Shown: in pieces, positions 44,119 to 54,132 of the stretch
Position numbering within the stretch: position 1 is the first letter of the stretch
Layout: every line of letters begins with the position of its first letter
Assembly (NCBI GenBank): GCA_012520995.1
Contig: JAAYNI010000044.1
Location: 62,001-126,000 of the forward strand
Direction: 5' to 3'
Length of the DNA: 64,000 nucleotides
Origin: Candidatus Rifleibacteriota bacterium
GTDB lineage: Bacteria; Muiribacteriota; Ozemobacteria; Ozemobacterales; Ozemobacteraceae
Translations under genes and position numbers: made by a program
The notes under the pieces: model-generated
The model's input: the letters and a program-made list of their open reading frames with translations, nothing else
Told to the model about the DNA's origin: nothing
Databases searched by the model: none

Positions 44119-45850
44119 CTTTGTAGTCCACCGACTTGTATTGTGAATAGTATAAATTATAATAAGCACCCTTGAGAGCAATTAAATCTTCATGCTTTCC
44201 AACTTCTACCATTCTGCCTTTATCCAGAACTATAATTTTATCTGCGCCGACAACAGTAGAAAGCCTATGGGCAATCATAAAGGTGGTTCTGCCCTTCATC
44301 AAAAGTTTTAATGAGTCTTTGATCAAGTTTTCCGTTTCAGAGTCCAAAGCACTAGTAGCTTCATCTAAAATGAGAATTGGAGGGTCTTTCAAGAAGGCTC
44401 TTGCCAAAGCTATTCTTTGCCCTTGTCCGCCCGAAAGGTTTACGCCCCTCTCTCCAAGCAAAGTCTCATATCCATTTGGCTGCTCTCGTATGAAAGTATC
44501 TGCATTCGCCATCTTGGCAGCCTGAACTATTTCTTCAAAGGTTGCGTCCAACCTGCCTAATCTAATATTCTCCTCTATAGTTCCTGAAAACAGGAAAGTA
44601 TCTTGAGGCACAACTCCTATAGAGCTTCTTAGACTATTTAAAGTCAGATCTTTTATATTTTTTCCGTCTATAAAAATGCCGCCTGAAGTTACATCATAAA
44701 AGCGCGGAAGCAAATTCACGAAGGTTGTTTTGCCTGAGCCTGAAGGCCCCACAAGAGCTATGATTTCACCAGGTTCTACCCTTATTGAAACTTTATTGAG
44801 AACCAGATCTGTATCTTCTTCGTAGCGGAAAACTACATTCTTGTATTCAACCTTGCCTTTGCAGTTTTCAAGTTTTTTAGCATCTGGAGATTCTTGAATA
44901 AGACTTGGGGTATCCAAAAGTTCAAAAACACGTTCTCCTGCCCCAACAGATTGGGCAATAACGTTACTGATTCTAGACAGCTTTCTGATAGGATGAAACA
45001 AACCTGTCAAAGCTACCAAAAAACTTATAAGCTGTCCTGGATTAATATTCCCTTTTATAACTTCACTGCCGCCATAAGCAAATATTACTGCTAAAGAGCA
45101 AGCATTAACAAACTCAATTATAGGGTTTATTGCAGCAGTGATCTTGCCGCCACGCATTGTCTCTCGATAGTTGCCCTCATTAGCTTCTTCAAACCTGTCC
45201 GCGAAGTATTCTTCCAAGGTAAAAGATTTTACAACCTTAACTCCTGTAATGAATTCTTGCAAAGTAGTCGCAATGTTGCCAATTTTATCTTGCATTGAGG
45301 CTCCAATGCGTTTCATTTTGCGAGCAAAATTGTTCATAAAGAGGCCTATTACAGGAATTATGACAACGCAAATAAGAGCTAATTTCCAATGTATATAGAA
45401 TATATAAATAAGAAAGCCCATCAAAGATATTGTATCGCCAGTTATAGTTGTCAACTGAGAAACAAGATTTTGCAAAACTCCGATATCGGAGGTTATTTTG
45501 CTCATGATCTGACCAGTCTGTTGTTTTTCGTAATAGGAAAGAGAAAGCAATGAAATTTTTTCAAAAGCTTTAGCTCTTATGGTTTTCACTATTCTTTGCG
45601 AAACTTTCAAGAGCAAATAATGCTCAGCAAAAGAGCCTAAGCCCTTCATGAAAAGAGCAAAAACTATAAGTGCCGATATAACACCTATCATGGTTGCATT
45701 GCCTTCTAGAAGGACTTCATTCACAACGTCTTTTACAATCCATGCGGGAAAGATTTCTCCCGCAGCAACTACTAAGCTGCAAAGAAAAATAGCTACAAAA
45801 TACCACTTATAAGGAATGCAATATCTCAGTAGCCTCTTAAATGAATTCAC
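44111..45850 (-). CDS. msbA: Lipid A ABC transporter/flippase MsbA
   Basis: The 579-residue product has six membrane helices in the first 310 residues and a C-terminal ABC ATPase domain. It carries Walker A GPSGSGKTTFVN near 362, the ABC signature LSGGQGQRIALARA near 472 and Walker B ILILDEATSALD near 494. It is a homodimeric half-transporter of the exporter family. With lpxB directly upstream and lipid A enzymes downstream, it most likely flips lipid A-Kdo. GTG at 45850 starts in a GTGA overlap with lpxB. Confidence 0.93.
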   Translation of the reverse strand: MNSFKRLLRYCIPYKWYFVAIFLCSLVVAAGEIFPAWIVKDVVNEVLLEGNATMIGVISALIVFALFMKGLGSFAEHYLLLKVSQRIVKTIRAKAFEKISLLSLSYYEKQQTGQIMSKITSDIGVLQNLVSQLTTITGDTISLMGFLIYIFYIHWKLALICVVIIPVIGLFMNNFARKMKRIGASMQDKIGNIATTLQEFITGVKVVKSFTLEEYFADRFEEANEGNYRETMRGGKITAAINPIIEFVNACSLAVIFAYGGSEVIKGNINPGQLISFLVALTGLFHPIRKLSRISNVIAQSVGAGERVFELLDTPSLIQESPDAKKLENCKGKVEYKNVVFRYEEDTDLVLNKVSIRVEPGEIIALVGPSGSGKTTFVNLLPRFYDVTSGGIFIDGKNIKDLTLNSLRSSIGVVPQDTFLFSGTIEENIRLGRLDATFEEIVQAAKMANADTFIREQPNGYETLLGERGVNLSGGQGQRIALARAFLKDPPILILDEATSALDSETENLIKDSLKLLMKGRTTFMIAHRLSTVVGADKIIVLDKGRMVEVGKHEDLIALKGAYYNLYYSQYKSVDYKDD

Positions 45851-47037
45851 GCTTTTTCTCCAAGAGCCTTAATTCTTTTTGATATATGTTCTGCAACTCT
45901 TTTTTCAGTGCCCTGTTCTCCAAGAAGTTCACGAGCAGCCTTCAATGAGTCTTTTGTCTTTTTATAAAGTTCTTTATCATTAAGAAGCTTTAAAGCTTCT
46001 GCGGCAGTTCTTTCCGGCGTAAAATCCCACATAAGCAGTTCAGGAACTATAGTTTTGCCTGCGATTATATTTGGCAAAGATACGTGCTTAAGGGTAATTA
46101 CCATACGGCCAAAAAGCTCTGTAAATGGGTTAAGCTTATAAACTACGACCATTGGAACTTCTAACATCGCCGCTTCCAAGGTCACGGTGCCTGACTTAAT
46201 TAAACAAAGATCTGAAGCTGCTATAAGACTTCTGGCGTCCTCTTTGCACACTACAACATTGAGAGACTCATGCCCCTCTAAGTGAGCCGACATAAGATCA
46301 TCCGACACGGCGGATGTTTGGGAAATAACAAAATCTGTGTCAGGAGCTTGTTTCCTAATAATTTCTGCTGCATCTAAAAGAACAGGCAAAATTTTATCAA
46401 CCTCTTGATTACGGCTTCCAGGAAGCAAGGAAACAAGCCTTTTTCCATTCAGGTTTAACTTGGTTCTGAAATCTTCTTTGGAAAGTTCAGGGTTTACGCG
46501 GCCAACTAACGGATGACCATACCAATTGACTTCCACGCCATTTTCTTTCCAAATATCTACTTCAAAAGGGAAAAGAACGATAGCCTCATCTGTAACTTCG
46601 CTGAAAGCTTTGGCTCGTCCAGGATTCCAAGCCCAAACCTGCGGAGGAATATAGTAAATAACCCAAATACCGAGACTTTTAGCATATTTGGCAATACGTT
46701 TGTTAAAGCCTGGATAATCGATTAAAACCACAGCCACAGGACGCTCTCTCTTGAGCCAGCTCTTAACATCATACTCAATACGTTTTAAAAGTTTGAGATT
46801 TTTGACAACTTCAACTATACCGACTATAGCCATTTCATCAGAGCTATGAAGCCTTTTCATACCAGCTTTTTCCATTAGTTCGCCCCCTATACCGTGAATT
46901 TCAAGGTCAGGAGAAAACTTTTTAAGAGCCTCAATTACAGCTGAAGCGTGCAGATCGCCGCTTTGTTCTCCTGCCAAGAAAAAGACTTTCTGTACAGGAG
47001 TGGCTGAGGAGATGTGGGTTTTACCAGAAGATTGCAA
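45847..47037 (-). CDS. lpxB: Lipid A disaccharide synthase
   Basis: The 396-residue product condenses UDP-2,3-diacylglucosamine with lipid X. Canonical motifs are AGEQSGDLHASA near 22-33, LIDYPGFN near 105-112, PPQVWAWNPGR at 131-141, LLPGSRNQEV and SGTVTLEAAMLEVPMVVVYK. It starts at TTG (47037) with AAGGAA about 7 nt upstream; its stop overlaps msbA. The first 15 residues are extra relative to the family. The neighbouring lpxI makes its lipid X substrate. Confidence 0.94.
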   Translation of the reverse strand: MQSSGKTHISSATPVQKVFFLAGEQSGDLHASAVIEALKKFSPDLEIHGIGGELMEKAGMKRLHSSDEMAIVGIVEVVKNLKLLKRIEYDVKSWLKRERPVAVVLIDYPGFNKRIAKYAKSLGIWVIYYIPPQVWAWNPGRAKAFSEVTDEAIVLFPFEVDIWKENGVEVNWYGHPLVGRVNPELSKEDFRTKLNLNGKRLVSLLPGSRNQEVDKILPVLLDAAEIIRKQAPDTDFVISQTSAVSDDLMSAHLEGHESLNVVVCKEDARSLIAASDLCLIKSGTVTLEAAMLEVPMVVVYKLNPFTELFGRMVITLKHVSLPNIIAGKTIVPELLMWDFTPERTAAEALKLLNDKELYKKTKDSLKAARELLGEQGTEKRVAEHISKRIKALGEKA

Positions 47038-47049
47038 ATCGTTTTCCTT

Positions 47050-47985
47050 TTAGTAGGTAGCGGCTTTCACCTGAGAAAGAATTTCAAGAGCAACTTCCAA
47101 AGCATTTTTGCCGTCTTCGATTGTGACTAAAGGCTTTTTCCTAGATTTGATGCACTCAATAAAGTGTTCCAATTCCAACTTCAAAGGCTCAGCCTTTTGT
47201 ATTTCAAGTTCCTCACACAGGATAGTCTCATCCTGTGCTGACTTTCTGCGTATGCTTATTGTTTGCTCGGCATAGTCCAGCGAAAAATACTTGTCCTTTT
47301 CAAACACTCTCAGCTTACGGACTTTATCTGAACTCACGCGCGAAGAAGTTAAGTTTGCTATACAACCATTTTCGAAAACCAAGTGAGCATTAGCTATATC
47401 TTCATTTTCAGTCAGAATGGGTATTCCAACAGCATCTATCCTCTTGATAGGAGATTTGACTAATGAAAGGACTATATCAATATCGTGAATCATCAGATCC
47501 AAAATAACGCCCACATCTTGCACCCTAGGCGAAAATGGTCCAAGTCGCTGGCACTCAATAAACAGAGGCTTTTCTGAAATAGTTCTGAGCTTCATCATTG
47601 CCGCGTTAAAACGTTCTACATGCCCAACTTGCAATATCAGATTCTTAGCTCCCGCTATTTCCAAAATCTCGTTAGCTTCCCGCAAAGTCTTAGTTATTGG
47701 TTTTTCTATAAAAATGTGCGTATCAGCTTCCAAAAAATACTTCGCAACTTCATAATGTAAAAAAGTCGGAACAACTATAGAGACAGCATCTGGAAAAGGC
47801 GTAATCTCTTTATAATCTTTAAAATAAGGGACACCAAGTCTTTCTGCTACTGTACGCCCTGTTTTTTCATCAACGTCCACAACCCCGATCAGCTCAGCAC
47901 CTTCTATCTCGTTGATTATTCTGGCATGGTGCTGTCCGAGGTGCCCAACGCCTATTACAGCGGTTTTTATGACATCTTTACTCAT
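47050..47985 (-). CDS. Gfo/Idh/MocA family oxidoreductase
   Basis: The 311-residue product has an N-terminal Rossmann domain (AVIGVGHLGQHHARI) and FIEKPITKTLREA, the EKP lysine typical of the family, near residues 92-105. The C-terminal alpha/beta domain contains GVILDLMIHDIDIVLSL. The family oxidises or reduces sugars or sugar nucleotides with NAD(P). Genes of this kind often lie between lpxI/lpxA and lpxB, so a nucleotide-sugar step for lipid A or surface glycan is likely. The substrate cannot be named. Confidence 0.88.
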   Translation of the reverse strand: MSKDVIKTAVIGVGHLGQHHARIINEIEGAELIGVVDVDEKTGRTVAERLGVPYFKDYKEITPFPDAVSIVVPTFLHYEVAKYFLEADTHIFIEKPITKTLREANEILEIAGAKNLILQVGHVERFNAAMMKLRTISEKPLFIECQRLGPFSPRVQDVGVILDLMIHDIDIVLSLVKSPIKRIDAVGIPILTENEDIANAHLVFENGCIANLTSSRVSSDKVRKLRVFEKDKYFSLDYAEQTISIRRKSAQDETILCEELEIQKAEPLKLELEHFIECIKSRKKPLVTIEDGKNALEVALEILSQVKAATY

Positions 47986-47999
47986 TTCTGCCTCCAGAA

Positions 48000-48800
48000 T
48001 TAAATAACTACTATGGCAATTCCTGCTTCATCAGCTAGCCTAACAACCTCATCCTTATCAAGCAAAAGCGTCATTTTATTTTCAAAAGCCAAACAAGTGG
48101 CTCCAGCTTTTTTAAGATATTCAACGGTATCTACGCCAACTGTAGGCATATCATAACGTTTATCTTGTCTGGGTCTTGCGACTTTCACTACTGTTATGTT
48201 CCCCTGCCCTAGTTCGCCGCCCCTCAATATAGCTGCGTCAGTACCTTCGATTGCTTCTACAGCGACAACCACCCGGTCCTTTATTACGACTGTTTGTCCT
48301 ATATCCATTCCCGCAATCTGTTTGGCTATATCGAAACCGAAGTTTATGTCAGCCCATTCTCTTTCATTTGGCTCACGTTTTGTGAGTGTACCCTTTTCAG
48401 GAAGGAGAAAAGAAAGAAAAGTCGTAGAATCACAAACCTCAATACCTTCTTTGCGAAATTCGCTTATAAAAGCTCCTAAGAGAACATTATCATTTTGAGC
48501 TGGCAGTTTTTGCAAAAATTCCGCTAACCTCTCATCAGGCTTCAAAGACTCAAACATCACTGTTTTCGGAATTCTGCCAGCCATGATTATTTGTTTAACA
48601 CCAGCGTCGACAAAGAAATCTATGACCTTCTGAAAATCTCCTACATAGATGGAAGTTGCATGACTTGCCAATTCAAAAACTTTAGGAGAGGCTTCGTCTT
48701 TTATTGCAGCAGCATAAACTTCATAGCCGTTTTTCCTTGCGGCCTGCAAAAAATAGATAGGAAATCTGCCGCTACCTGCTATTAGTCCTATACGTGACAC
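48000..48800 (-). CDS. lpxI: UDP-2,3-diacylglucosamine pyrophosphatase LpxI
   Basis: The 266-residue product has the DUF1009/LpxI plan: N-terminal RIGLIAGSGRFPIYFLQAA, KQIIMAGRIPK near 70-80, VVAVEAIEGTDAAILRGG, and the C-terminal YDMPTVGVDTVEYLKKAGA with the catalytic Asp region. It cleaves UDP-diacylglucosamine to lipid X and UMP and replaces LpxH. GTG at 48800 is preferred because GAGGAAA lies 6 nt before it; a GTG four codons upstream has none. Only lpxA/D/C/K remain outside the window. Confidence 0.92.
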   Translation of the reverse strand: MSRIGLIAGSGRFPIYFLQAARKNGYEVYAAAIKDEASPKVFELASHATSIYVGDFQKVIDFFVDAGVKQIIMAGRIPKTVMFESLKPDERLAEFLQKLPAQNDNVLLGAFISEFRKEGIEVCDSTTFLSFLLPEKGTLTKREPNEREWADINFGFDIAKQIAGMDIGQTVVIKDRVVVAVEAIEGTDAAILRGGELGQGNITVVKVARPRQDKRYDMPTVGVDTVEYLKKAGATCLAFENKMTLLLDKDEVVRLADEAGIAIVVI

Positions 48801-48897
48801 GACTTTCCTCACTTGCTAAAAAAATGATGGTGAAAACCACCGCCATACAATATCATATTTATACAGATTAAGCTAATTCTTATTATCTTTAAGCTTT

Positions 48898-49935
48898 TTA
48901 CTTTGACTTTTTTCTTCTTTTCTTCTTTTTCCCTGTTCCTGGCGGATTGAGATTTTCTAGCAAAATGCCAAGATCAGGTTCAGGATCCTTAGGACCTTGT
49001 ATCCACCAAAGGTTTCGGCCAGTAGCTTTGTCTTTTCTTCCTTTCACATCAGATAAGTTAAAAGTAACTACGCGCCTATCTGGATAACTGAGAATTATCT
49101 TGAGAGTTATGTAGTTTATATCTACAACTCTTGCAGTAGCATCCTCAACAACAACCTCTGCTCCAATTTTTGGATACTTGCCCTTGAAGGAGGCATAATA
49201 TCTATATTCATGAGAAAGACAACATAAAAGGCGGCCGCATATCCCTGAAAGCTTAACTGGATTAAGGCTTAAGTTCTGTTCTTTGGCCATCTTGGTGGAA
49301 ACTGGATTAAATTTGTTCATAAACTGCTTACAGCACACTATTTTACCGCAACCGCCGATAGCGCCAAGCAATTTAGCTTCATCCCTCACGCCAATCTGGC
49401 GCAATTCAATCCTGGTTTTAAAAATAGAAGCGAGACTTTTTAGAAGGTCTCGAAAATCAACTTTATTATCAGATTTAAAGTATATAATCAAACGGGATAA
49501 ATCAAACAAATACTCTGCCTTCAAGAACTTCATAGGCAAATCATGTTTTTTTATCTGTTCTTTTATTGTCGAGGCAGCATCTTCCTCTTTCTGCACTATT
49601 TCTTTCACGCGAAGCAAATCAGAATCATCCAGCTTTCTCACTATCCTGCTGACAAATTCATCTTTGTATTGAGGCTTACGGCTCTCTTCTTTATCTTCTT
49701 TGTCAAAAAGTTCCTGTTCTTCATCTTCCAAGTCTTCTTCGAGATCATCCGCAAAGTCGTTTAAAACCGCGGCCCCCTTTTCAATTATTCGAAGAACCGT
49801 GGCAACTTCCCTGCCCTGCTCCGTTTCCACCAAAACATCATCTTGGACGTCAAAGCCTAAAGGCTCGTCCGATTCGATATCTGCCCAGTAAACGGCAGGA
49901 AGTTTTCTTAAGTGCAGAGCTACGCTTTGTATCAT
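48898..49935 (-). CDS. ricT: PSP1-domain protein, RicT/YaaT-like
   Basis: The 345-residue product carries a PSP1 domain with the Cys pairs GGCGKIVCCKQF (near 190) and GICGRLLCCLSHEY (near 230), the expected iron-sulfur ligands of RicT. An acidic insert (DDLEEDLEDEEQELFDKEDKE split over 60-90) and a Lys/Arg-rich C-terminus frame it. In Bacillus subtilis RicA-RicF-RicT assists RNase Y. Neighbouring holB is the common arrangement. The start overlaps the holB stop (ATGA), so both are translated together. Confidence 0.9.
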   Translation of the reverse strand: MIQSVALHLRKLPAVYWADIESDEPLGFDVQDDVLVETEQGREVATVLRIIEKGAAVLNDFADDLEEDLEDEEQELFDKEDKEESRKPQYKDEFVSRIVRKLDDSDLLRVKEIVQKEEDAASTIKEQIKKHDLPMKFLKAEYLFDLSRLIIYFKSDNKVDFRDLLKSLASIFKTRIELRQIGVRDEAKLLGAIGGCGKIVCCKQFMNKFNPVSTKMAKEQNLSLNPVKLSGICGRLLCCLSHEYRYYASFKGKYPKIGAEVVVEDATARVVDINYITLKIILSYPDRRVVTFNLSDVKGRKDKATGRNLWWIQGPKDPEPDLGILLENLNPPGTGKKKKRRKKSK

Positions 49936-51239
49936 ACCGCAGGTCCTCCAATTTGAGTAATAAGATTTTCCAAAGCTAAAACTGGCTGAACATTGCGTTC
50001 CAGCATCAAGAGACAGTTTTCTGTCGCCTCCAACTTGAACTCTGATAAGACAAAGCTCTCATATTGAGGCATCTTAATAATATCTTCTTTAAAATTCTTG
50101 TTCAAGAGTAAATCTTCATCTTCAGAAGCAGAATAAATTATGGAATCCGAGTAAAAGCCTGCCAAAACATGTGCCAGTCTCTTTATTTCTCCTATTCCAA
50201 ATCTGTCGATTCGGAACTCTATATCTTCTTTAATCTCTTTTAACAAAGCCGAGGGGTAAGATTTTGCAGCCTCATCCATTAGAGACTTCAATGCTTTGTT
50301 CATAGAAAATTGTCCGCTTTGGGCAATAGCCATAAACTCATCCGCAAACAGCGGTGCAAATGACAGCGGAAGCATGTTTGCTACAAACAACGAAAAAGCG
50401 AACTTTTTCCTGGCTGGCTCCAGTAAGTTGTTAGGCCTATCAAAAAGCCTGCGTAACGTTTCAGCTATAAGATCCAAGTTTCTTAATTCTTGCAATTCGT
50501 CGGAAGCAAAAATAAAAAATTGCTCCAAAGCTAAAAGATATTCGGCGTGAGCTCTGCTAATTCCATCAACTTTATCAATGGAAAAATCCTCTTCAGCACA
50601 AGCCAAGCTTCGCCCTAAACGCCCCTCGCCTAAAGAACATATGTCTGCAGCTGAATTTGAAGAAAGCTTATATATATTTTGTAAAAGCTCTCTAATCTCC
50701 TGATAAGAAGGCGAATTAAATTGAACTATCTCTGCACGGCTAGCAACAGTCGGCAAAACAGAGGTTTTATCATAAGCAGTTAAAATAAAAATTACGTATG
50801 AAGGTGCCTCTTCAAGGATTTTCAAGAGAGCATTGGAAGCTTCTTGATTAAGATTTTGTGCAGGATCCAAAATGAAGATTTTATAGCGGCTCAAGATTGG
50901 CGCAATCATAGCAGCATCACGTATAAATCGAGCCTTAGCGACTCTTATCTCGCGATCAGGCGAAAATATTTTTTCAACGTCAGGATGGCTGTTTCTCTGC
51001 ATACGCCGGCATGAATCACAAATGCCGCACATTGACATATTGCCTTCTACGTCTGTTTTGGGTTCCAAGCATTGGAGTATTCCTGCAAAAAGCTCAGCAG
51101 CAGCGACCTTTCCACAAGACTCGGTGCCTGTGAACAAATAGCATGATGGAAAGGATTTTTGATTAAGCGATCTTGAGAGATGCTCAGCAGCTTCCTTTTG
51201 AAAAAGAAGCTCAGAAAAGGATTTAATTTTTACTGTCAT
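49932..51239 (-). CDS. holB: DNA polymerase III delta-prime subunit
   Basis: The 435-residue product is an AAA+ clamp-loader subunit. The N-terminal P-loop is degenerate (FTGTESCGKVAAAELF), a zinc-like cluster CGICDSC follows, then ILDPAQNLNQEASNALLKILEEAP and the arginine-finger region VASRAEIVQF. Delta-prime does not hydrolyse ATP, so a weak P-loop is normal. It loads the sliding clamp with gamma/tau and delta. It overlaps wecA by 17 nt and ricT by 4 nt. Confidence 0.88.
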   Translation of the reverse strand: MTVKIKSFSELLFQKEAAEHLSRSLNQKSFPSCYLFTGTESCGKVAAAELFAGILQCLEPKTDVEGNMSMCGICDSCRRMQRNSHPDVEKIFSPDREIRVAKARFIRDAAMIAPILSRYKIFILDPAQNLNQEASNALLKILEEAPSYVIFILTAYDKTSVLPTVASRAEIVQFNSPSYQEIRELLQNIYKLSSNSAADICSLGEGRLGRSLACAEEDFSIDKVDGISRAHAEYLLALEQFFIFASDELQELRNLDLIAETLRRLFDRPNNLLEPARKKFAFSLFVANMLPLSFAPLFADEFMAIAQSGQFSMNKALKSLMDEAAKSYPSALLKEIKEDIEFRIDRFGIGEIKRLAHVLAGFYSDSIIYSASEDEDLLLNKNFKEDIIKMPQYESFVLSEFKLEATENCLLMLERNVQPVLALENLITQIGGPAV

Positions 51240-52293
51240 TTGAGATTTTAAAGTAAGTGAATATACAGATACATACCATAACAGTGAGCAATATAGCCGT
51301 AAAATGTTGAACGCCTCTGTGAGGAATGTCAGCCGCCAAAATCGCTACAAGACTGAAGCAGAAAGAAACCATCCATAAAAAGGTTGTCGTCTGTTTGCTA
51401 TTAAATCCTCTCTTCATGAGTTGATGATGCACATGTTCTTTGTCTGCTTGAAAAATAGGAACCCGCTTGAAAAAACGACGCAAAATAGCAAAAATCACAT
51501 CAGCAACAGGCAAACCAAATGCAATGAGAGGAATAATCAGAGGAAACAAAATAGACCCCTTTGCTCCTCCAGCTACCGAAAGAGCGGCTATAACAAAGCC
51601 TAAGAAATATGCGCCTGAATCGCCCATAAATATTTTAGCTGGATGCAAATTATATTTTAAAAAGGCTATTATGGCTCCCATGAGCGAAACCGAAATAACC
51701 AAAACATTCATAATCTGTTCTAGAGCATGCACATGAGGTGTAAGAAGACGAACTAAAAAAAGCGTAAAAAGAGCGATCAAAACTATTCCGCCTGCTAAAC
51801 CGTCTACACCATCTATAAGATTGATAGTGTTAGTCAAACCTATAATCCAAAGCATAGTCAGGGGATACGCCAAAAGTCCTAAAGCTATCTGCCCTTCTCC
51901 GCTTATGAAATCTGTAACAACAGTTATTTTAACTCCAAAAGCAAAAAGGATAAAACAAGCGACTATTTGCCCGGCAAGCTTCACCTTGGCGTTAACATCA
52001 ACCAAATCATCTATTAACCCGATAATAAAAACAAAAGTCGATGCAGCAAGCAAACCAATAGTAGCTTTATTTTGAGACAAAAACGGCAAAGAACCCAAGA
52101 GGCTGGCGAGATAAATCGCAAGCCCCCCGATTCTCGGCGTAGGCGTGGAATGAATTTTCCTGCCTCCCGGTCTGTCTACTAGCCCCAGTTTATTAGCAGC
52201 TTTTCTTACCAGCGGAATCAAGAGAAGTCCGCTTACTATCGAAATAAGAAACGCCCCAATAAAAGGCAAATAGTCAATATTGTTTAATTCCAT
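51223..52293 (-). CDS. Undecaprenyl-phosphate N-acetylhexosamine-1-phosphate transferase
   Basis: The 356-residue product has 10-11 membrane helices and the WecA/TagO/MraY motifs. The Asp-rich loop GLIDDLVDVNAKVKLAGQ is near 90-107, NLIDGVDGLAGG near 158, FMGDSGAYFLGF near 218 and KEHVHHQLMKRGFN near 287. It loads a sugar phosphate on undecaprenyl phosphate to start surface glycan synthesis (O antigen or similar). Whether UDP-GlcNAc is the donor cannot be seen. It is the first gene of the run and overlaps holB. Confidence 0.9.
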   Translation of the reverse strand: MELNNIDYLPFIGAFLISIVSGLLLIPLVRKAANKLGLVDRPGGRKIHSTPTPRIGGLAIYLASLLGSLPFLSQNKATIGLLAASTFVFIIGLIDDLVDVNAKVKLAGQIVACFILFAFGVKITVVTDFISGEGQIALGLLAYPLTMLWIIGLTNTINLIDGVDGLAGGIVLIALFTLFLVRLLTPHVHALEQIMNVLVISVSLMGAIIAFLKYNLHPAKIFMGDSGAYFLGFVIAALSVAGGAKGSILFPLIIPLIAFGLPVADVIFAILRRFFKRVPIFQADKEHVHHQLMKRGFNSKQTTTFLWMVSFCFSLVAILAADIPHRGVQHFTAILLTVMVCICIFTYFKISNDSKN

Positions 52294-52320
52294 TTTTTCA
52301 ACTCTCTAGAAAGAATTATA

Positions 52321-54132
52321 CTACATTTTTAGCAATTTATCAGCCAAGGCGTTGAATTTTTCAACTCTTCCTTTCAGACCTTCTATAGTCTCTGACCAAA
52401 ATGAGCTGTCTTCCAAATCAAAGCCTAAGGTTTTCTTAGCAATTGTTTGAGCTTCGCCAGCCCCTGATCTCTCCAAAAAGAGCTCATATTTTGGCAAAAA
52501 TGCTTCCGCACCTTCTTTTTTGAGTGTTTGCATCATGGCGTTACTTAAAAGCATTCCAAAAATATACGGATAGTTGTAGAAAGTCACGTCGTCCGCATAA
52601 AAATGCAATTTGGATGCCCAGAACAACTCGTCCTCGCCGCCATCTTCCAACAAGCCCACAAACTGTTCCTTCATGGTTGTCCGCATTATCTCCTTTAAAG
52701 CGGAAGGCGGAACTTCACCTTTTTGCCTTGCCTCATGGAAGCGCTTCTCGAAATGAAATCTTATAGGGATATCAATCAGGTGAGAAATTATGTCATTAAC
52801 AGAATTGGTCAAGATTGAGAGTTTGAGCGAATCTGAAGCTTCAGGATCATTTAGAATTCCTTCTGCTAAGATAATCTCAGCAAAGTTGGATGCAGTTTCA
52901 GCCAAGGTCATAGGATATTCGCTGCAAAGCGCCCTATTTTTTTTAATAATACTGCTGTGAAAAGCATGCCCTACTTCATGCGCAAGAGTCGAAATATCGC
53001 TGATGGAGCCAGTATAACTCATAAAAACTCTGGATTCTCCGTTATATAGAGAGCTGCTGCAAAAAGCGCCTGGTCTTTTCCCTTCTTTGGCTACTGAATC
53101 AACCCATTGTTTTTCAATTACTTTTCTGAAAAAGGTTCCCAGTGCAGGATAATGCTTATCAAAAGCCTTTTCTATTATTTTTAAAGCTTGCTCCCACGAG
53201 TATTTTTCAACTCCAGGAATTTGAAGAGCCGCTTCACAGTCATACCAGCAAAGCTTTTCTAATCCAAGAACCTTAGCTTTCGCTTTACCTGCAAGCAGTT
53301 TGATTTCCTTTGCTTCGTCAACAGCCTGCATCATAGCCTTAAGACATTCTTGGGAAATTGCAGATTGTTCCAATGCCACGTCAAGAAAATGCCCGTATCC
53401 GCGTCTTTCAGCAAGAGTAAGTCTGGTTCCTGCCAAAGCATTTAAAGCAGCAGCACAGACATCCTCCACTCTTCTCCAGGCTTTTTTTCCGCCTTCAAAA
53501 GCCGCTTTGCGAAGCTTTCTGTCGGGATTTGCACAAAGCGACCTGCATTGAGCCGCAGGAATAGTTTCTTTTTTACCGTCAGGCCATTCCATCTCAAAGT
53601 TGAGTTTGCCTGAAACAGTGCCATAAAGCCTAGTCCAAGAGCTGAAACCGTTCACGCTTAAGTCAGCCGTCAAAGCTTCCATTTCATCGCTCATAGTTCT
53701 TTGAGAAGCCTTGCGATAGCGTCTTAAAGTAGGAGCTGCCGTTTCAAGCTGTTTTCTGGAAACAAACTCTTCAAATTCTTTGTCAGTAGCATTTTTAAAA
53801 GCACCTTTAAAAAGCATTTTGAATTTTTCAGCAGCACTTGTTACACTACCTGACTCATAAGAGAGTTTCGCATAGTCTTCGTTATGAGCATCAGCAGCAG
53901 CTAAACAGCCAGCATAACTGCCTATATGCGTAATTCTTTTAAAAAGTTCTTCATAGGCCAAAAAATGCTTTTCCCATTCTTCCATGTTAGAAGACGAAAG
54001 AGGTTCAGCTTGCATAATTTCCTTCTCAAATACGGAAAGGTCTTTTTTCAGACTTGCAAGAAAGTCCTGCATTTCTTTTCCGTTAAATTCGTCAAAATAA
54101 GTCTTCATTTGCCATGTAGAACCACCGGACAT
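52321..54132 (-). CDS. pepF: M3 family oligoendopeptidase F
   Basis: The 603-residue product has the M3 metallopeptidase plan. An N-terminal helical domain is followed by the zinc site LAHEVGHAFHSS with His385, Glu386 and His389, and a third ligand in LAETASNFAEIILAE. It cleaves oligopeptides in the cytoplasm. ATG 54132 is preferred because AGGAGG lies 8 nt before it; a longer frame adds 41 Cys-rich residues without family similarity. The gene is 27 nt after the glycan transferase but is read on the same strand as a separate unit. Confidence 0.93.
   Translation of the reverse strand: MSGGSTWQMKTYFDEFNGKEMQDFLASLKKDLSVFEKEIMQAEPLSSSNMEEWEKHFLAYEELFKRITHIGSYAGCLAAADAHNEDYAKLSYESGSVTSAAEKFKMLFKGAFKNATDKEFEEFVSRKQLETAAPTLRRYRKASQRTMSDEMEALTADLSVNGFSSWTRLYGTVSGKLNFEMEWPDGKKETIPAAQCRSLCANPDRKLRKAAFEGGKKAWRRVEDVCAAALNALAGTRLTLAERRGYGHFLDVALEQSAISQECLKAMMQAVDEAKEIKLLAGKAKAKVLGLEKLCWYDCEAALQIPGVEKYSWEQALKIIEKAFDKHYPALGTFFRKVIEKQWVDSVAKEGKRPGAFCSSSLYNGESRVFMSYTGSISDISTLAHEVGHAFHSSIIKKNRALCSEYPMTLAETASNFAEIILAEGILNDPEASDSLKLSILTNSVNDIISHLIDIPIRFHFEKRFHEARQKGEVPPSALKEIMRTTMKEQFVGLLEDGGEDELFWASKLHFYADDVTFYNYPYIFGMLLSNAMMQTLKKEGAEAFLPKYELFLERSGAGEAQTIAKKTLGFDLEDSSFWSETIEGLKGRVEKFNALADKLLKM

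Noticed and set aside
49932-51239. Degenerate P-loop in HolB as a defect
   Set aside because: Delta-prime subunits commonly lack a working ATP site, so this is normal for the family.
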